From Candidatus Nitrosopelagicus sp. (GTDB taxonomy: Archaea; Thermoproteota; Nitrososphaeria; Nitrososphaerales; Nitrosopumilaceae), in NCBI GenBank assembly GCA_028345575.1, contig JAOMDR010000002.1, positions 1 through 64,000 on the forward strand: a DNA stretch of 64,000 nt. Reading direction: 5' to 3'. The position numbers and the translations under genes are program-made. Each line of letters starts with the position of its first letter. Within the stretch, counting starts at the first letter, position 1. Shown one piece after another: positions 42,609 through 52,771 of the stretch. Under the pieces are notes generated by a model, which did no database searches, had not been told where the DNA came from, and was given only the letters and a program-made list of their open reading frames with translations.

Positions 42609-43573
42609 TGTTTACTCCGGATATCCTTGACAGTTTTTTCTATATTAATTGATGTGATGCCATGTTTTTCTAATAATTGTGGAATTTCAGCATCACGAGC
42701 AGATTCACCAAACATATCTTGTGCACCAATTCTACGTATAGGAACAGGATATACCTCAGAAACTATCTCAGAAACTGCCGAACCAAATCCACCCATAATA
42801 TTATGTTCTTCACAAGTAACAATTCCACCAGTCTCACGTGCAGCTTTTTCTAAAATATCTTTGTCAATTGGTTTTATTGTAAAACAATCAATCACTCTAC
42901 ATGAAATTCCATCTTGCTGAAGTTTATCCGCAGCATCAAGAGCCATTTTTACTGTTATTCCAGTAGCAGCTATGGTACAATCATTTCCATCTCGTAATGT
43001 GATACCTTTTCCAATTTCAAATTCTTGGGAATCAGAGTGAACATTAGGAACTTTAGATCTTGCCATTCTCATGTAAAACGGACCATAAATTTGTGCAATA
43101 TTTTTTGTTAATTTTGATACGGCTGTAGCATCGGCAGGAATTATAACTTTCATATTTGGTATAACACGCATTATTGCAATATCTTCAATAGTTTGATGAG
43201 AACCACCATCAGGTCCAACAGATAATCCACCATGAGATGTTACAAGTTTAACATTCAGACCTTTTTTTTCTCCTCTCGATGGATATGCAACTGAATTTCG
43301 TATTTGATCAACACATCGTCCTGGCAAAAATATTGCATATGTACTTGCAAAGGATGTTTTTCCAGAGTAAGCTAATCCAGCAGCAACAGATACCAAATTT
43401 GCTTCAGCTATACCTACATTAAAGAATCTGTCAGGAAAACTTTTTCCAAATCCAGATGTTTTTAGTGAATCAGTTGTGTCAGCACCTAACACAACAATAT
43501 TTTTATTTTCTTTACCCAATTCAATCAATGCATTTCCATATGCAGTTCTCATATCACCGAATTCAGTACTCAT
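42605..43573 (-). CDS. tktC: Transketolase C-terminal subunit
   Basis: 322 residues, the pyrimidine-binding and C-terminal domains of a split transketolase. It has NVGIAEANLVSVAAGLA, with the conserved Glu that activates ThDP, and SHGGLSVGPDGGSHQ, plus EEHNIMGGFGSAVSE near the end. It needs the N-terminal half, encoded just upstream with a four-base overlap. Confidence 0.94.
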   Translation of the reverse strand: MSTEFGDMRTAYGNALIELGKENKNIVVLGADTTDSLKTSGFGKSFPDRFFNVGIAEANLVSVAAGLAYSGKTSFASTYAIFLPGRCVDQIRNSVAYPSRGEKKGLNVKLVTSHGGLSVGPDGGSHQTIEDIAIMRVIPNMKVIIPADATAVSKLTKNIAQIYGPFYMRMARSKVPNVHSDSQEFEIGKGITLRDGNDCTIAATGITVKMALDAADKLQQDGISCRVIDCFTIKPIDKDILEKAARETGGIVTCEEHNIMGGFGSAVSEIVSEVYPVPIRRIGAQDMFGESARDAEIPQLLEKHGITSINIEKTVKDIRSKQ

Positions 43574-45237
43574 TGATATCCAAGCTCCATTGCTATTTGT
43601 TGTAATTCATTTTTTTTCTTGCCTATAACATGTAAATCAATCCATTTGTTTACTAATTCAGATCCACCAAGTTCATTTGCTTTCTGAATCAATAATTTAC
43701 GTCTAGTTTTTAATACTCGATTTCTGAATTCACGTATTACTAATCTAACATCGGTTTGACCAATAATTGCACTGCCACCAACAAATGCTCGTGCTCCATC
43801 TGCAAAACATTCACCAATATTATCTAGAGTGACGCCTCCATCAGATTCTATGTAACCAGTGAAACCATTTTCTTTCAGATTCATCATAAGATTTTTTGTT
43901 TTTTCGTGTGTATTCTCAATATATTTTTGACCTGATTTTCCAGGTACAACAGACATCACTATAATTTGATCAAGTGTTGAAATGAATTTTTTACTCCAAT
44001 CAGGCATAGAAGTATCAGGATTTATTGCTAAACCAACACTAACTTTGTTTGATTTGAGTAAATCATGAATTTCACCAAAACTTGATTCATCACATACTTC
44101 TGCATGAACAGTTACAATATCACTTCCAGCATCAATATAATTTTGGATTTGTTTTACAGGTTCATTAATCATCAGATGTGTATCAAATGGGATTACAGTT
44201 AGAGGTCGTAATTCCTTGATTTTTGTATAATCAAAAGTAGAATTTGGAACAAATTGACCATCCATGACATCTAGATGTATGTAATCAGCTCTTCCATCAT
44301 CACAACGTTTTACTTCATTTTCTAAATTTGTCATATCACCTGCTATGATAGAAGGTGCAATCATAAATTGCGAATCTAATTCTTGATTAATTACAGGAAC
44401 AAGTGCGGGTGCAGGTGCCTTACCATGCCATTGTGGATTATCTTCCATATGTTCAACTGCTTTTCCCTTAATTGTTCTAGCTATGATAATTGATGGCATA
44501 CCTTTAACAGATTTTGCTCTACTAATTGCATCAGATACTTGTTCAATTCTATGACCATCAACTTCTATTACGTTCCATCCAAAGGAACGCCATTTATCAC
44601 CGGTTTTCCATCTACTAGCATCTTTCCACATTTCAGATAGTTCGTTATCTTCAAGGGATTCATCAAGTGGCATAATTTTTTCAGTGTAAGAATCTTGTTG
44701 TATAAAATTTCTATCAAGAATTAATGTAAGATTGTCAACATTATATTTTGCAGCAGTCATTGCAGCTTCCCATACTTGACCTTCATCACTTTCACCGTCA
44801 CCCATTACAGTAAAGATATGAGTATCTTTTTGATCAAGTTTTGCAGCTAATGCATTTCCGATAGAGTAAGACAATCCAATTCCTAAAGAGCCACCACAAA
44901 ATTCAACACCAGGACATTTCAGATCAGGATGGCCTTGTAACTTACTTCCAAATTGTCGTAGAGTGTCTAATTGTGATTCCTCAAAATATCCAGCTACTGC
45001 CATGTTTGAAAATAGACCAGGAGATGCATGACCTTTTGACAGAATTAGCTTGTCACGGCCGTCCCATTCAGGATTTTTTGGATCATATTTCAAATGATTA
45101 TAAAATATACAGCCCATAATTTCTGCCATGGAAAATGAACCTCCAGGATGACCAGAACCAGCAATTGAAGTTCCACGAATGACTAATTTCCTAGCTTGAA
45201 GGACATTTTTTTTAATTTGATAGTAATTTAGGCCCAT
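43570..45237 (-). CDS. Transketolase N-terminal half fused to ribulose-phosphate 3-epimerase
   Basis: 555 residues. Residues 1-275 are the ThDP-binding half of transketolase: SGHPGGSFSMAE, then VMGDGESDEGQVWEAAM and LDRN. Residues 292-500 are a full ribulose-phosphate 3-epimerase barrel: IAPSIIAGD, the metal and acid set HLDVMDGQFVPN (H321, D323), H354 in FDTHLM, MSVVPGKSGQ and the second catalytic Asp in ESDGGV (D466). The last 50 residues are a basic helical tail. The two activities act in one pathway, pentose interconversion. Normally they are separate proteins. Confidence 0.93.
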   Translation of the reverse strand: MGLNYYQIKKNVLQARKLVIRGTSIAGSGHPGGSFSMAEIMGCIFYNHLKYDPKNPEWDGRDKLILSKGHASPGLFSNMAVAGYFEESQLDTLRQFGSKLQGHPDLKCPGVEFCGGSLGIGLSYSIGNALAAKLDQKDTHIFTVMGDGESDEGQVWEAAMTAAKYNVDNLTLILDRNFIQQDSYTEKIMPLDESLEDNELSEMWKDASRWKTGDKWRSFGWNVIEVDGHRIEQVSDAISRAKSVKGMPSIIIARTIKGKAVEHMEDNPQWHGKAPAPALVPVINQELDSQFMIAPSIIAGDMTNLENEVKRCDDGRADYIHLDVMDGQFVPNSTFDYTKIKELRPLTVIPFDTHLMINEPVKQIQNYIDAGSDIVTVHAEVCDESSFGEIHDLLKSNKVSVGLAINPDTSMPDWSKKFISTLDQIIVMSVVPGKSGQKYIENTHEKTKNLMMNLKENGFTGYIESDGGVTLDNIGECFADGARAFVGGSAIIGQTDVRLVIREFRNRVLKTRRKLLIQKANELGGSELVNKWIDLHVIGKKKNELQQIAMELGYQ

Positions 45238-45360
45238 TGTAGTTTATAGACCAAATTGATACTTTTAATTTTACACATGATCGTCCTCAAGAAAAAATAC
45301 CAAGAATTACATAAATAGCTATTTCCGAAAATTTTAATCTTCTAAGATCATAAGGTAAAT

Positions 45361-45747
45361 ATGGAATTTCGTGATGAGCTGCCACTCATGATTTATGATG
45401 ACAAATGTTATGTTTGTATAAAATTTGCCAAGTTAATGAATTTTATAGCTAAAGGAAAATTACGTATGATCGGTCATTATACAGAATTTGGGAAGACGAT
45501 AAGAGAAGAAATTCTAGAAGAGGATGCATTGGAAATGTTTTGGTTTATCGATAAAGAAACAGCATATGGTGGAAGAGCTGCAATATTTCCATTATTATCA
45601 GCAATTCTGAGAGTTCACGGTAGAAAGTTCAATGAAATGAGTGTTCAAGAATCATGTGATATAGGATGTAAGGATTCACTTGCGGTATTTTTCCGTTCTG
45701 CCAGTCTAATTACTCACAGTAGAAAAATCAAGATAAGCAATCTATAA
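45361..45747 (+). CDS. DUF393-like thiol-disulfide protein
   Basis: 128 residues. It opens with LMIYDDKCYVCIKFAKLMN, the DxxCxxC start of the DCC/DUF393 family, a thioredoxin-like fold of unknown function. A second Cys pair (CDIGCKD) is near the end. No membrane segment is clear. The stop overlaps the TATA-like box of pepA. Confidence 0.75.
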   Translation: MEFRDELPLMIYDDKCYVCIKFAKLMNFIAKGKLRMIGHYTEFGKTIREEILEEDALEMFWFIDKETAYGGRAAIFPLLSAILRVHGRKFNEMSVQESCDIGCKDSLAVFFRSASLITHSRKIKISNL

Positions 45748-45771
45748 AAAAAGTATTTTTTAGAAAAAAGT

Positions 45772-47253
45772 ATGCGAATTAGAGCAGAATCAGTTCTTTC
45801 AGGAAAGAAAAAAACTGAGGTTTTATGTGCATTTTGTTTTGAAGATACAGACGCTCCAATTGGTCTAGGAAAATTAAATAAAAAAATAGACCAGACAATT
45901 TTACAATCAGTTAAAGAGATCAACGGGAAAAAAGGTAAAATTTCAATTATTCATTCGCACAAAGAAATTCCATCAGAGAGAGTTTTGATTGCAGGATTAG
46001 GTAAAAAAAGCAAACTAACCTCAGATGTAATTAGAGATGTTACAGGCATTATCACAAAAAAAATTAATGAATTAAAAATAAAACAATTTTCAATTATAAT
46101 TCCTGATAAAGCTCCAATTGATAATAATCAAATTATATCATCAATAGTAGAAGGTGCAAATCTTTCATTGTATGAGTTTGATTTGTTCAAAAAAGAAAAA
46201 TCTAATAATAAAGAACCAGATTTAATACTATTAACATCAGATGAAAATGCAACAAAAATAATCAAAGATTCAATTATAATTTCTGATGCAGTTAAATTTA
46301 CAAGAGATGTTGCAAATCTTCCACCAAATCAATGTCCTCCAATGAAATTAGGTGAAATAGCAAAGAAGATAGCAAATGAAAATAAAATGAAATGTACAGT
46401 ATTTTCAAAAAATGAAATTAAATCAAAAGGATTAGGAGGAGTTACGGCAGTAGGACAAGGAAGTAAGAATGAACCTAAATTCATAATTTTAGAATATAGA
46501 AATGGGGAAAAGGAACAAAAACCAATCCTACTTGTTGGTAAAGCAGTGACATTTGACACAGGTGGAATTTCCTTAAAACCTGGAGAGAAGATGGACGAGA
46601 TGAAGTTTGACAAATGCGGTGGATGTACAGTATTAGGAGTAATGAAAGCAATTTCAGAATTAAAACTTCCAGTTAATGTAGTTGCAATAATTCCATCCGT
46701 TGAAAATATGCCAAGTGGGGATGCATTTAGACCAGGAGATATTATTAAATTATTTAACGGTAAAACTGCAGAAATTCTAAACACAGATGCAGAAGGAAGA
46801 TTGATTTTAGCAGATGGGCTTGCATATGGAATAAAACATTATCAACCATCGTCGGTAATGGATTTTGCAACATTAACTGGAGCATGTATTGTTGCATTAG
46901 GAACTAATGTTGCAGGAATAGTAAGTAACAATTCAAAACTTGCATCAAAAATTAAAACTGCATCAGCAAAAACTTCAGAAGAAGTTTGGGAATTACCAAT
47001 AAACGATGATTATATGGACATGGTGAAATCAAAGGTTGCAGACATCAAAAATCTTGGAATGGGAAGAGCAGCAGGAACAATTACAGCGGCAGCATTTTTA
47101 GCAAATTCAGTAGGAAATTTACCTTGGGTACATTTTGATATTGCTGGGACTGCATGGATACAACCATCTACTAAAAGTAAATCATACAATTCACATGGTG
47201 CAACAGGATTTGGAGTTAGATTAGTCATAAATCATCTAATGAATCAAAAATAA
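45772..47253 (+). CDS. pepA: Leucyl aminopeptidase (cytosol aminopeptidase, M17)
   Basis: 493 residues. It cleaves N-terminal residues from peptides using two metal ions. The catalytic domain has VGKAVTFDTGGISLKPGEKM, the DKCGGCTVLG segment (normally DMxGAA), and the signature NTDAEGRLILADGLAY. TATAAAAA at 45743-45750, about 25 bases ahead of the ATG, suggests a separate leaderless promoter. Confidence 0.93.
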   Translation: MRIRAESVLSGKKKTEVLCAFCFEDTDAPIGLGKLNKKIDQTILQSVKEINGKKGKISIIHSHKEIPSERVLIAGLGKKSKLTSDVIRDVTGIITKKINELKIKQFSIIIPDKAPIDNNQIISSIVEGANLSLYEFDLFKKEKSNNKEPDLILLTSDENATKIIKDSIIISDAVKFTRDVANLPPNQCPPMKLGEIAKKIANENKMKCTVFSKNEIKSKGLGGVTAVGQGSKNEPKFIILEYRNGEKEQKPILLVGKAVTFDTGGISLKPGEKMDEMKFDKCGGCTVLGVMKAISELKLPVNVVAIIPSVENMPSGDAFRPGDIIKLFNGKTAEILNTDAEGRLILADGLAYGIKHYQPSSVMDFATLTGACIVALGTNVAGIVSNNSKLASKIKTASAKTSEEVWELPINDDYMDMVKSKVADIKNLGMGRAAGTITAAAFLANSVGNLPWVHFDIAGTAWIQPSTKSKSYNSHGATGFGVRLVINHLMNQK

Positions 47254-47256
47254 ATT

Positions 47257-47487
47257 CTATTGATTTGTAATTTTTCTAAATATCCAGTTTTTAATTTTAA
47301 GTAATGCAATCACCCAGATAAAAATTAGAATCATAGCAATTAGCACTTTTGCGCCAGAATTTATGAGAGGATCTAAATCCCCAGCACCAGAAAATGATAA
47401 AGGTCCAATGAAGACTACCATTAATCCGCCTCCAACTATAATTAAAACCCACATTGCAAAAATAAACGAAAAGATTGGTATGGACAT
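47257..47487 (-). CDS. Small two-helix membrane protein
   Basis: 76 residues with an N-terminal helix (FIFAMWVLIIVGGGLMVVFI) and a second (KVLIAMILIFIWVIALL), then a basic end KNWIFRKITNQ. No family is recognised. The start overlaps the stop of the sugar-phosphate transferase gene by one base, so it may be an accessory subunit of that enzyme; this is inference. Confidence 0.65.
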   Translation of the reverse strand: MSIPIFSFIFAMWVLIIVGGGLMVVFIGPLSFSGAGDLDPLINSGAKVLIAMILIFIWVIALLKIKNWIFRKITNQ

Positions 47488-48476
47488 TAGATAGTAACTC
47501 CCATCATAAATGCAGTAATTATAGCAAGAATTCCTGAAAATATTGCTAATTTAAAAATTTCATATCCAATTTGTTTTTCACTAAGAGGTTTTTTTGCAAT
47601 AAGTAATCTAACTAGAGTAATTGGAGCATGATTTTCAGAAGTAGTTTGTAACTTCCAATCATCAGTGTGAGATGTAGGATTTTTTATTTCACGATGTTCA
47701 ACAATTTTTTTTACACTAGAAAGAAACAAGAAAGAGTTAATGATTGCAGGGAGTATTGCAATAGCTGCAATTACTTCAACTCCACCAATTATTGCAATTC
47801 CACCATAAGCAGCACCAAAAGTTATTGCACCAGAATCACCAGGAAAAACTTTGCTTGGGAATTTATGATATTTATAAAATGCGAGTGATGAAAATGCTAA
47901 ACATAATGAAACAATTCCTACTTCATAATTTTGTAATATGAATAAACATATTGATAATGCAAAACTTGCAATTGTAATAAATCCACTTGCAACTCCATTT
48001 AGAACATCAATTGAATTAATTGTATTACCCATAATTGGAATCATGAATACAACTAGTGCCATGTATAGTAATGGAATTTGAACTGTACCAAATAATGGGA
48101 AAGCAAGATTTGAATCATATGCACCAAGTAAAAGTATTGGAGCTGCACAAAATGCAAGAGCTAATGGTTTGAACCATCCACCCATGGTTTTTTTATCATC
48201 AATAAGTCCTACAACAAATGCAAAGAAAGTTGTTAAGATTACAGCAAGTATTTCAGAAATTGGGAAGAATACATACAAAATAATTAATGAAGATTCAATT
48301 CCAACAATAATTGATAATCCACCAGGTCTTGCAACCATTGTTTTTTCTTTTTTATTTGCATCAACAACAGTAATGTTACGTTTTTCTAAAGCACGTATTA
48401 CAAAAGGAGTCAACCCATATACTGAAAAAAATGCAATTGTGATTGCAATTATTGCTGGGATTATTAGTTGTTCCAA
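47487..48476 (-). CDS. GlcNAc-1-phosphate transferase-like (GT4 / ALG7-WecA family)
   Basis: 329 residues with about ten membrane helices. It attaches a UDP-activated amino sugar phosphate to a lipid carrier, the first step of N-glycan or surface glycan assembly. GLIDDK, the Mg-binding Asp pair, is near residue 90. A second motif is NSIDVLNG, followed by VFPGDSGAITFG. In archaea this is the AglH-type role; the exact sugar is not known. It ends one base from the helicase start region, in the same direction. Confidence 0.87.
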   Translation of the reverse strand: MEQLIIPAIIAITIAFFSVYGLTPFVIRALEKRNITVVDANKKEKTMVARPGGLSIIVGIESSLIILYVFFPISEILAVILTTFFAFVVGLIDDKKTMGGWFKPLALAFCAAPILLLGAYDSNLAFPLFGTVQIPLLYMALVVFMIPIMGNTINSIDVLNGVASGFITIASFALSICLFILQNYEVGIVSLCLAFSSLAFYKYHKFPSKVFPGDSGAITFGAAYGGIAIIGGVEVIAAIAILPAIINSFLFLSSVKKIVEHREIKNPTSHTDDWKLQTTSENHAPITLVRLLIAKKPLSEKQIGYEIFKLAIFSGILAIITAFMMGVTI

Positions 48477-50693
48477 TTATCTGACCTTTTCTACTTGAGA
48501 CTTGATACTTTTTGCAAGAATTATACCAATTTTATCTATTGCTGCTAATTTCTCAAGAGGTGCTTTTTTGAGTGAAACTTTGTTTTTGTAGCCATTTTTG
48601 TACAAAATTTGGGCACGAACCCGTCCAATTTGTTTAATTTTTACTAACTCAAGATATTTCTCTGGAACGCCATGAACTATTTGGAGTCTAAGTAAATCTA
48701 ATTCGTCAATAAGATTCTGATATTCAGATACAATCTTTTTTTGTTCATTTTCTTTTGCATAATCTCTCCAAAATTTAACAATCTCTGTAAAGGTATAAGC
48801 TAAATCTTTTGCATTTTCTTTAATATAGAATATATCACCAGGTTCAGCATCAAAATGTTCTGACATATCTTGATAAGTCATAGCATCAATCCATTTGTAA
48901 AGAATTAAGAGACTTTTGAAACAATCTTCACTTGAAAAATTTTGTTGTCTATATAATTTTTCATTTTTATTAATTAGATCATCCATAGATTCTTGATATT
49001 TATCAGGTACTGGATACTGTGAATAAAATTCAGTGAGATTTGTAATCATGTGTAATATTCCAAATGTATGTTTTGTTCCTCTTACATAATCTTCAATGTA
49101 ACCAGTCATATCAAAAGCAGTTTTTGGATCAATTCTTAAATAAAAAATTCTAGTACCAAATTTTGTAGGTTCAAAACCATTTTCATCAGTTATCATTCCA
49201 TATTCTTTTAATTTTTCAAGTTGTTTTGTTACTTTTTTTTCTAATACAGAATCATCTGAAAGTTGATATGCAGCAAAAGTTTGTGAAAAGAATTTTATTA
49301 TTTTTTCATATGATGTTGGATTAAATTTAGATGCAGTATAAATAAATCCGAGTAGATTTATTCGCAAAGAACTATCTTCGTCTAAAGTTTTTGATTCTAA
49401 TGGTTCAGGTTCACCATCAACATAATGCTCTAATATTTCATCAGGATATCCTTTTGAGATAATTATTGACTCACCCATATCGTCATATTGTGGTCGTCCA
49501 GCTCTTCCACACATTTGTTTATATTCTAGAATACTAATTTTTTCTAAACCATTATTTGTATATCTCATAACACTTGGAATTACAACTCTACGTGCAGGTA
49601 AATTTACACCCGCAGCTAAAGTAGGAGTTGCAGTTAAAAATTTTATGTGTCTGTTTTTATATTCAGTTTCAATTATTGTACGACATCTTTGATCAAGCCC
49701 TGCATGATGAAATGCTGTACCATTTTTTACCATTTGTGCCAATTCAGTGGTTAATTTTGTATTATCATAACTATCTTTTGGAAGAATTTTCTTTGAAATT
49801 TTTTCTAATTCTTTTCGTTGATTTTCATTAAGCATTTTTACAACGTCACGTCCAGCCTCTTTTGCCCATGCTACAGCATTTTTTCTTGTCATTGCAAATA
49901 TCAAGCATTGATCACCATTGTCAACAGTGTCCAATCCTAAACCAATCCAATCTTTTTGATGCCTAGATTCTTGACGATCATTTGTGAGATTACCTTCAGT
50001 TTCTTCTCTATCTTGATTTGTAATTATATGCCGACTGTAAACGGCTTCAGATAATGGAACACGTCTGAATGTACTCTCAACTAATTCACAATCTAACCAG
50101 TCTGCAAGTTCATCACTGTTTGATATTGTTGCACTAAGTCCAATAATTCTAGGTGGATTTTTTCCGATAAATCCAGATCTTAGTCGAGTTAGAACAATTT
50201 CTAACGTCGGACCTCTTGTATCATCACCAATTAGATGAATTTCATCAGAAACTACCAAACCTATGTCATAAATCCAATCTTGTTGAAATGCCATATTTGC
50301 ATCCATACTTTCGTTTGTAAGAAATATTACGTCTGCATCTTCTAATTTTTCTTTTTTTTCTTTTGAATCTCCAGTAGATAATGCAACTTTTATTTTTCTA
50401 TCAAGGTTTAATTTCTCAAGTTTTTTGAACTCTTCAAATTTTTCACTAGTTAGTGCACGTAACGGTGTGAGATAGATGATTTTTGTTTTATGTTTTGAGA
50501 GATGTGAAAGAATTGCTAACATAGCAATGAGTGTTTTTCCACTTGCAGTAGGTATTGTGATCAAAAAGTTTTTTTTGTCATCAAATAATCCAGCCTTTAC
50601 AGATTGTTCTTGTGGTTCAAAAAGTTCTTTGTAGCCTTCAGAGGTTAGAAAATCAATTACTTTAGGTTCTAAATCAAGTTTACTTATTTTCAT
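48477..50693 (-). CDS. hel308: Hel308-type (Hjm) DNA helicase
   Basis: A superfamily 2 helicase, 738 residues, that unwinds stalled or branched forks. Q-like motif FEPQEQSV, Walker A TIPTASGKTLI, motif II SDEIHLIGD, motif III SATI, motif VI QMCGRAGRPQ. The C-terminus has a helix-hairpin-helix (LVKIKQIGRVRAQILYKNGY), and a ratchet domain precedes it. It overlaps the MCM gene by four bases. Confidence 0.92.
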   Translation of the reverse strand: MKISKLDLEPKVIDFLTSEGYKELFEPQEQSVKAGLFDDKKNFLITIPTASGKTLIAMLAILSHLSKHKTKIIYLTPLRALTSEKFEEFKKLEKLNLDRKIKVALSTGDSKEKKEKLEDADVIFLTNESMDANMAFQQDWIYDIGLVVSDEIHLIGDDTRGPTLEIVLTRLRSGFIGKNPPRIIGLSATISNSDELADWLDCELVESTFRRVPLSEAVYSRHIITNQDREETEGNLTNDRQESRHQKDWIGLGLDTVDNGDQCLIFAMTRKNAVAWAKEAGRDVVKMLNENQRKELEKISKKILPKDSYDNTKLTTELAQMVKNGTAFHHAGLDQRCRTIIETEYKNRHIKFLTATPTLAAGVNLPARRVVIPSVMRYTNNGLEKISILEYKQMCGRAGRPQYDDMGESIIISKGYPDEILEHYVDGEPEPLESKTLDEDSSLRINLLGFIYTASKFNPTSYEKIIKFFSQTFAAYQLSDDSVLEKKVTKQLEKLKEYGMITDENGFEPTKFGTRIFYLRIDPKTAFDMTGYIEDYVRGTKHTFGILHMITNLTEFYSQYPVPDKYQESMDDLINKNEKLYRQQNFSSEDCFKSLLILYKWIDAMTYQDMSEHFDAEPGDIFYIKENAKDLAYTFTEIVKFWRDYAKENEQKKIVSEYQNLIDELDLLRLQIVHGVPEKYLELVKIKQIGRVRAQILYKNGYKNKVSLKKAPLEKLAAIDKIGIILAKSIKSQVEKVR

Positions 50694-52771
50694 ACTATGT
50701 TATAGTGACCAGGTTTTGACTCATAAATAGATGAGTCTCTAGCCATTTTTCGAATGAAGTTTTTAGCTTCTTCTTCAGTAAACTTTTCAGTTTTTGTTAA
50801 TTCCTCTACAAGTTGTTTTTCATCAACAGGAGCCTTATGTTCACCTTCTAGTGATTTCATTATATCCATAAATAATTGCATTTTTGATACTTCACTTCTA
50901 GGTCGTCCTTGTAGTACACCTAAATCCACTTTACCAGTATTGACATCAATCCCTGCTACCTCAAACATACCTTGTAATAGATCAATTGCACGTTGTGCAT
51001 CTTCAGCCTCAACTTGAGTTTTTAATAGTAAACGTGCACGTGCAGTTGCCAATCTAATCAAGCCCTCTAATTGTCTAGGTGTAACAGTTATCATTTCTTC
51101 AGCTTCAACTGTTCTCATTTTCATATAATAATCAAGAATTATCTCTTCAGCCTCTTTTGTGAGTGTTGGATTAATTCTTTTTACATATGCAAGATACTTT
51201 GTTAATGTTTCAGAATCAATCAAAGATTTTTTGTCAATTCCAGTTGGCGTATGTAAATTAATAATATGTTTAGCAATTTTTGTATCTTTTTCTTTTGATG
51301 GTTTATCACGTACTACAAAAATTAAATCAAAACGAGTTAGTAATGGAACTGGAAGGTTAACGTTTTCTGTGATGTTTTTGAAAGGATCATATTTACCATA
51401 CATCGGGTTTGCAGCTGCAAGGATTGATGTTCGTGCATTTAATGTTGCAACAATTCCTCCTTTAGAAATACTTGCAGTTTGTTGTTCCATAACCTCATGC
51501 AATGCACTTCTATCTTCAGTTTTCATTTTATCAAATTCATCAATGCATACCAATCCTTGATCACCAAGTACTGTTGCACCTGCTTCTAGCATGAAAATTC
51601 CATTTGTATCTCTAACAACTGCAGCAGTTAAACCAGCTGCAGTAGAACCCCTTCCAGAAGTATACAAACCACGAGGAGCAACTCTAACACAAAATTTTAA
51701 CATTTCACTTTTTGCAGTACCAGGATCACCAACTAAGAATATGTTGATATCACCTCTAATCTTACTTCCATCTTCTAGTTCTCTTTGCGTGGAACCAGCC
51801 ATGAGTAACAAAATGGATTCTTTGATCATTTCATGGCCTGTAATATGAGGCGCATACGAATCAATCAATTGTTGATACAAATCAGGGCTTTTAGATAATG
51901 ATTTAATCATTTTTTCATCTTCAGATGAAATTTCTTCTCGTTGTATTTTTCTTGATTTTTTATCCTTTTTACCACCACCTAAAAATTCCACATTATTTCC
52001 ATCTAATCGTAATCTGTACAATGGACTACTGTTTTTTGAAACACCGCTCATTTTCTCTTGTTCAATTCTTACTACTCCTGTAAGGACTACTCTATCACCA
52101 GGTCTAGCATTGTCTACTAAATCTTGTTTTACGGTTACATCCAGATAATGAGGCAATTGGCCAGGTGGAAGATCCTCAGGTAATTCTTGTAGACGTACAA
52201 ATTGTACATCAATGAAACGACTAGATTCAGGCTCAACACCAAGTTCTCTATGAGCACACTTTGGATTTGAACATTGTACAGGAGAATTTAGGGATAAACC
52301 ATGTCCAAGAAGTACATCAGTTCTATGACCTTCCGGACAAACAAAAACTAATTCTTTTGCAAGAGGTTTTACTTCAGATGCTCTTAACACCATTCCAGAA
52401 ACACTAGTTATCTTTCCAATAACTTCTGCATTGATTTGACGTAAACTTCGTTGTACAGGATAATTTGCAATTCTTGCTCTTATTTCATGTTCAATTTTTT
52501 TTGCATATTTTGGAAAACGTTCTTGTAAGATCTCTTTGATCGCTCTTGAAAAGGCTTCTAGAATTGAATCAGGGTTTTCATGAAACACAGATTCAATGTC
52601 AGGATGTAATACAAGATCATTATAATCAACATTGATGAACTTAGATTTTGATGGCATCATATTGTCAATATCGTCAACATATCGGAAATTTCCTTTTTCA
52701 TCTTTAAACTCTAGTAAAAATTTTTTTACATAGTCAGATAATGCAGATTCAGTTTGTGTTTCAAGTGTCAT
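50690..52771 (-). CDS. mcm: MCM replicative DNA helicase
   Basis: The replicative helicase, 693 residues, a hexamer that unwinds DNA at forks. The N-terminal domain has a zinc-binding set (VCPEGH and CSNPKC). The AAA+ core has GDPGTAKSEML (Walker A), CIDEFDKM (Walker B) and the arginine finger LLTRFDLIF. A C-terminal winged helix ends the chain. No intein is present. It sits between GINS and Hel308, each overlapping by four bases. Confidence 0.96.
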   Translation of the reverse strand: MTLETQTESALSDYVKKFLLEFKDEKGNFRYVDDIDNMMPSKSKFINVDYNDLVLHPDIESVFHENPDSILEAFSRAIKEILQERFPKYAKKIEHEIRARIANYPVQRSLRQINAEVIGKITSVSGMVLRASEVKPLAKELVFVCPEGHRTDVLLGHGLSLNSPVQCSNPKCAHRELGVEPESSRFIDVQFVRLQELPEDLPPGQLPHYLDVTVKQDLVDNARPGDRVVLTGVVRIEQEKMSGVSKNSSPLYRLRLDGNNVEFLGGGKKDKKSRKIQREEISSEDEKMIKSLSKSPDLYQQLIDSYAPHITGHEMIKESILLLMAGSTQRELEDGSKIRGDINIFLVGDPGTAKSEMLKFCVRVAPRGLYTSGRGSTAAGLTAAVVRDTNGIFMLEAGATVLGDQGLVCIDEFDKMKTEDRSALHEVMEQQTASISKGGIVATLNARTSILAAANPMYGKYDPFKNITENVNLPVPLLTRFDLIFVVRDKPSKEKDTKIAKHIINLHTPTGIDKKSLIDSETLTKYLAYVKRINPTLTKEAEEIILDYYMKMRTVEAEEMITVTPRQLEGLIRLATARARLLLKTQVEAEDAQRAIDLLQGMFEVAGIDVNTGKVDLGVLQGRPRSEVSKMQLFMDIMKSLEGEHKAPVDEKQLVEELTKTEKFTEEEAKNFIRKMARDSSIYESKPGHYNIV

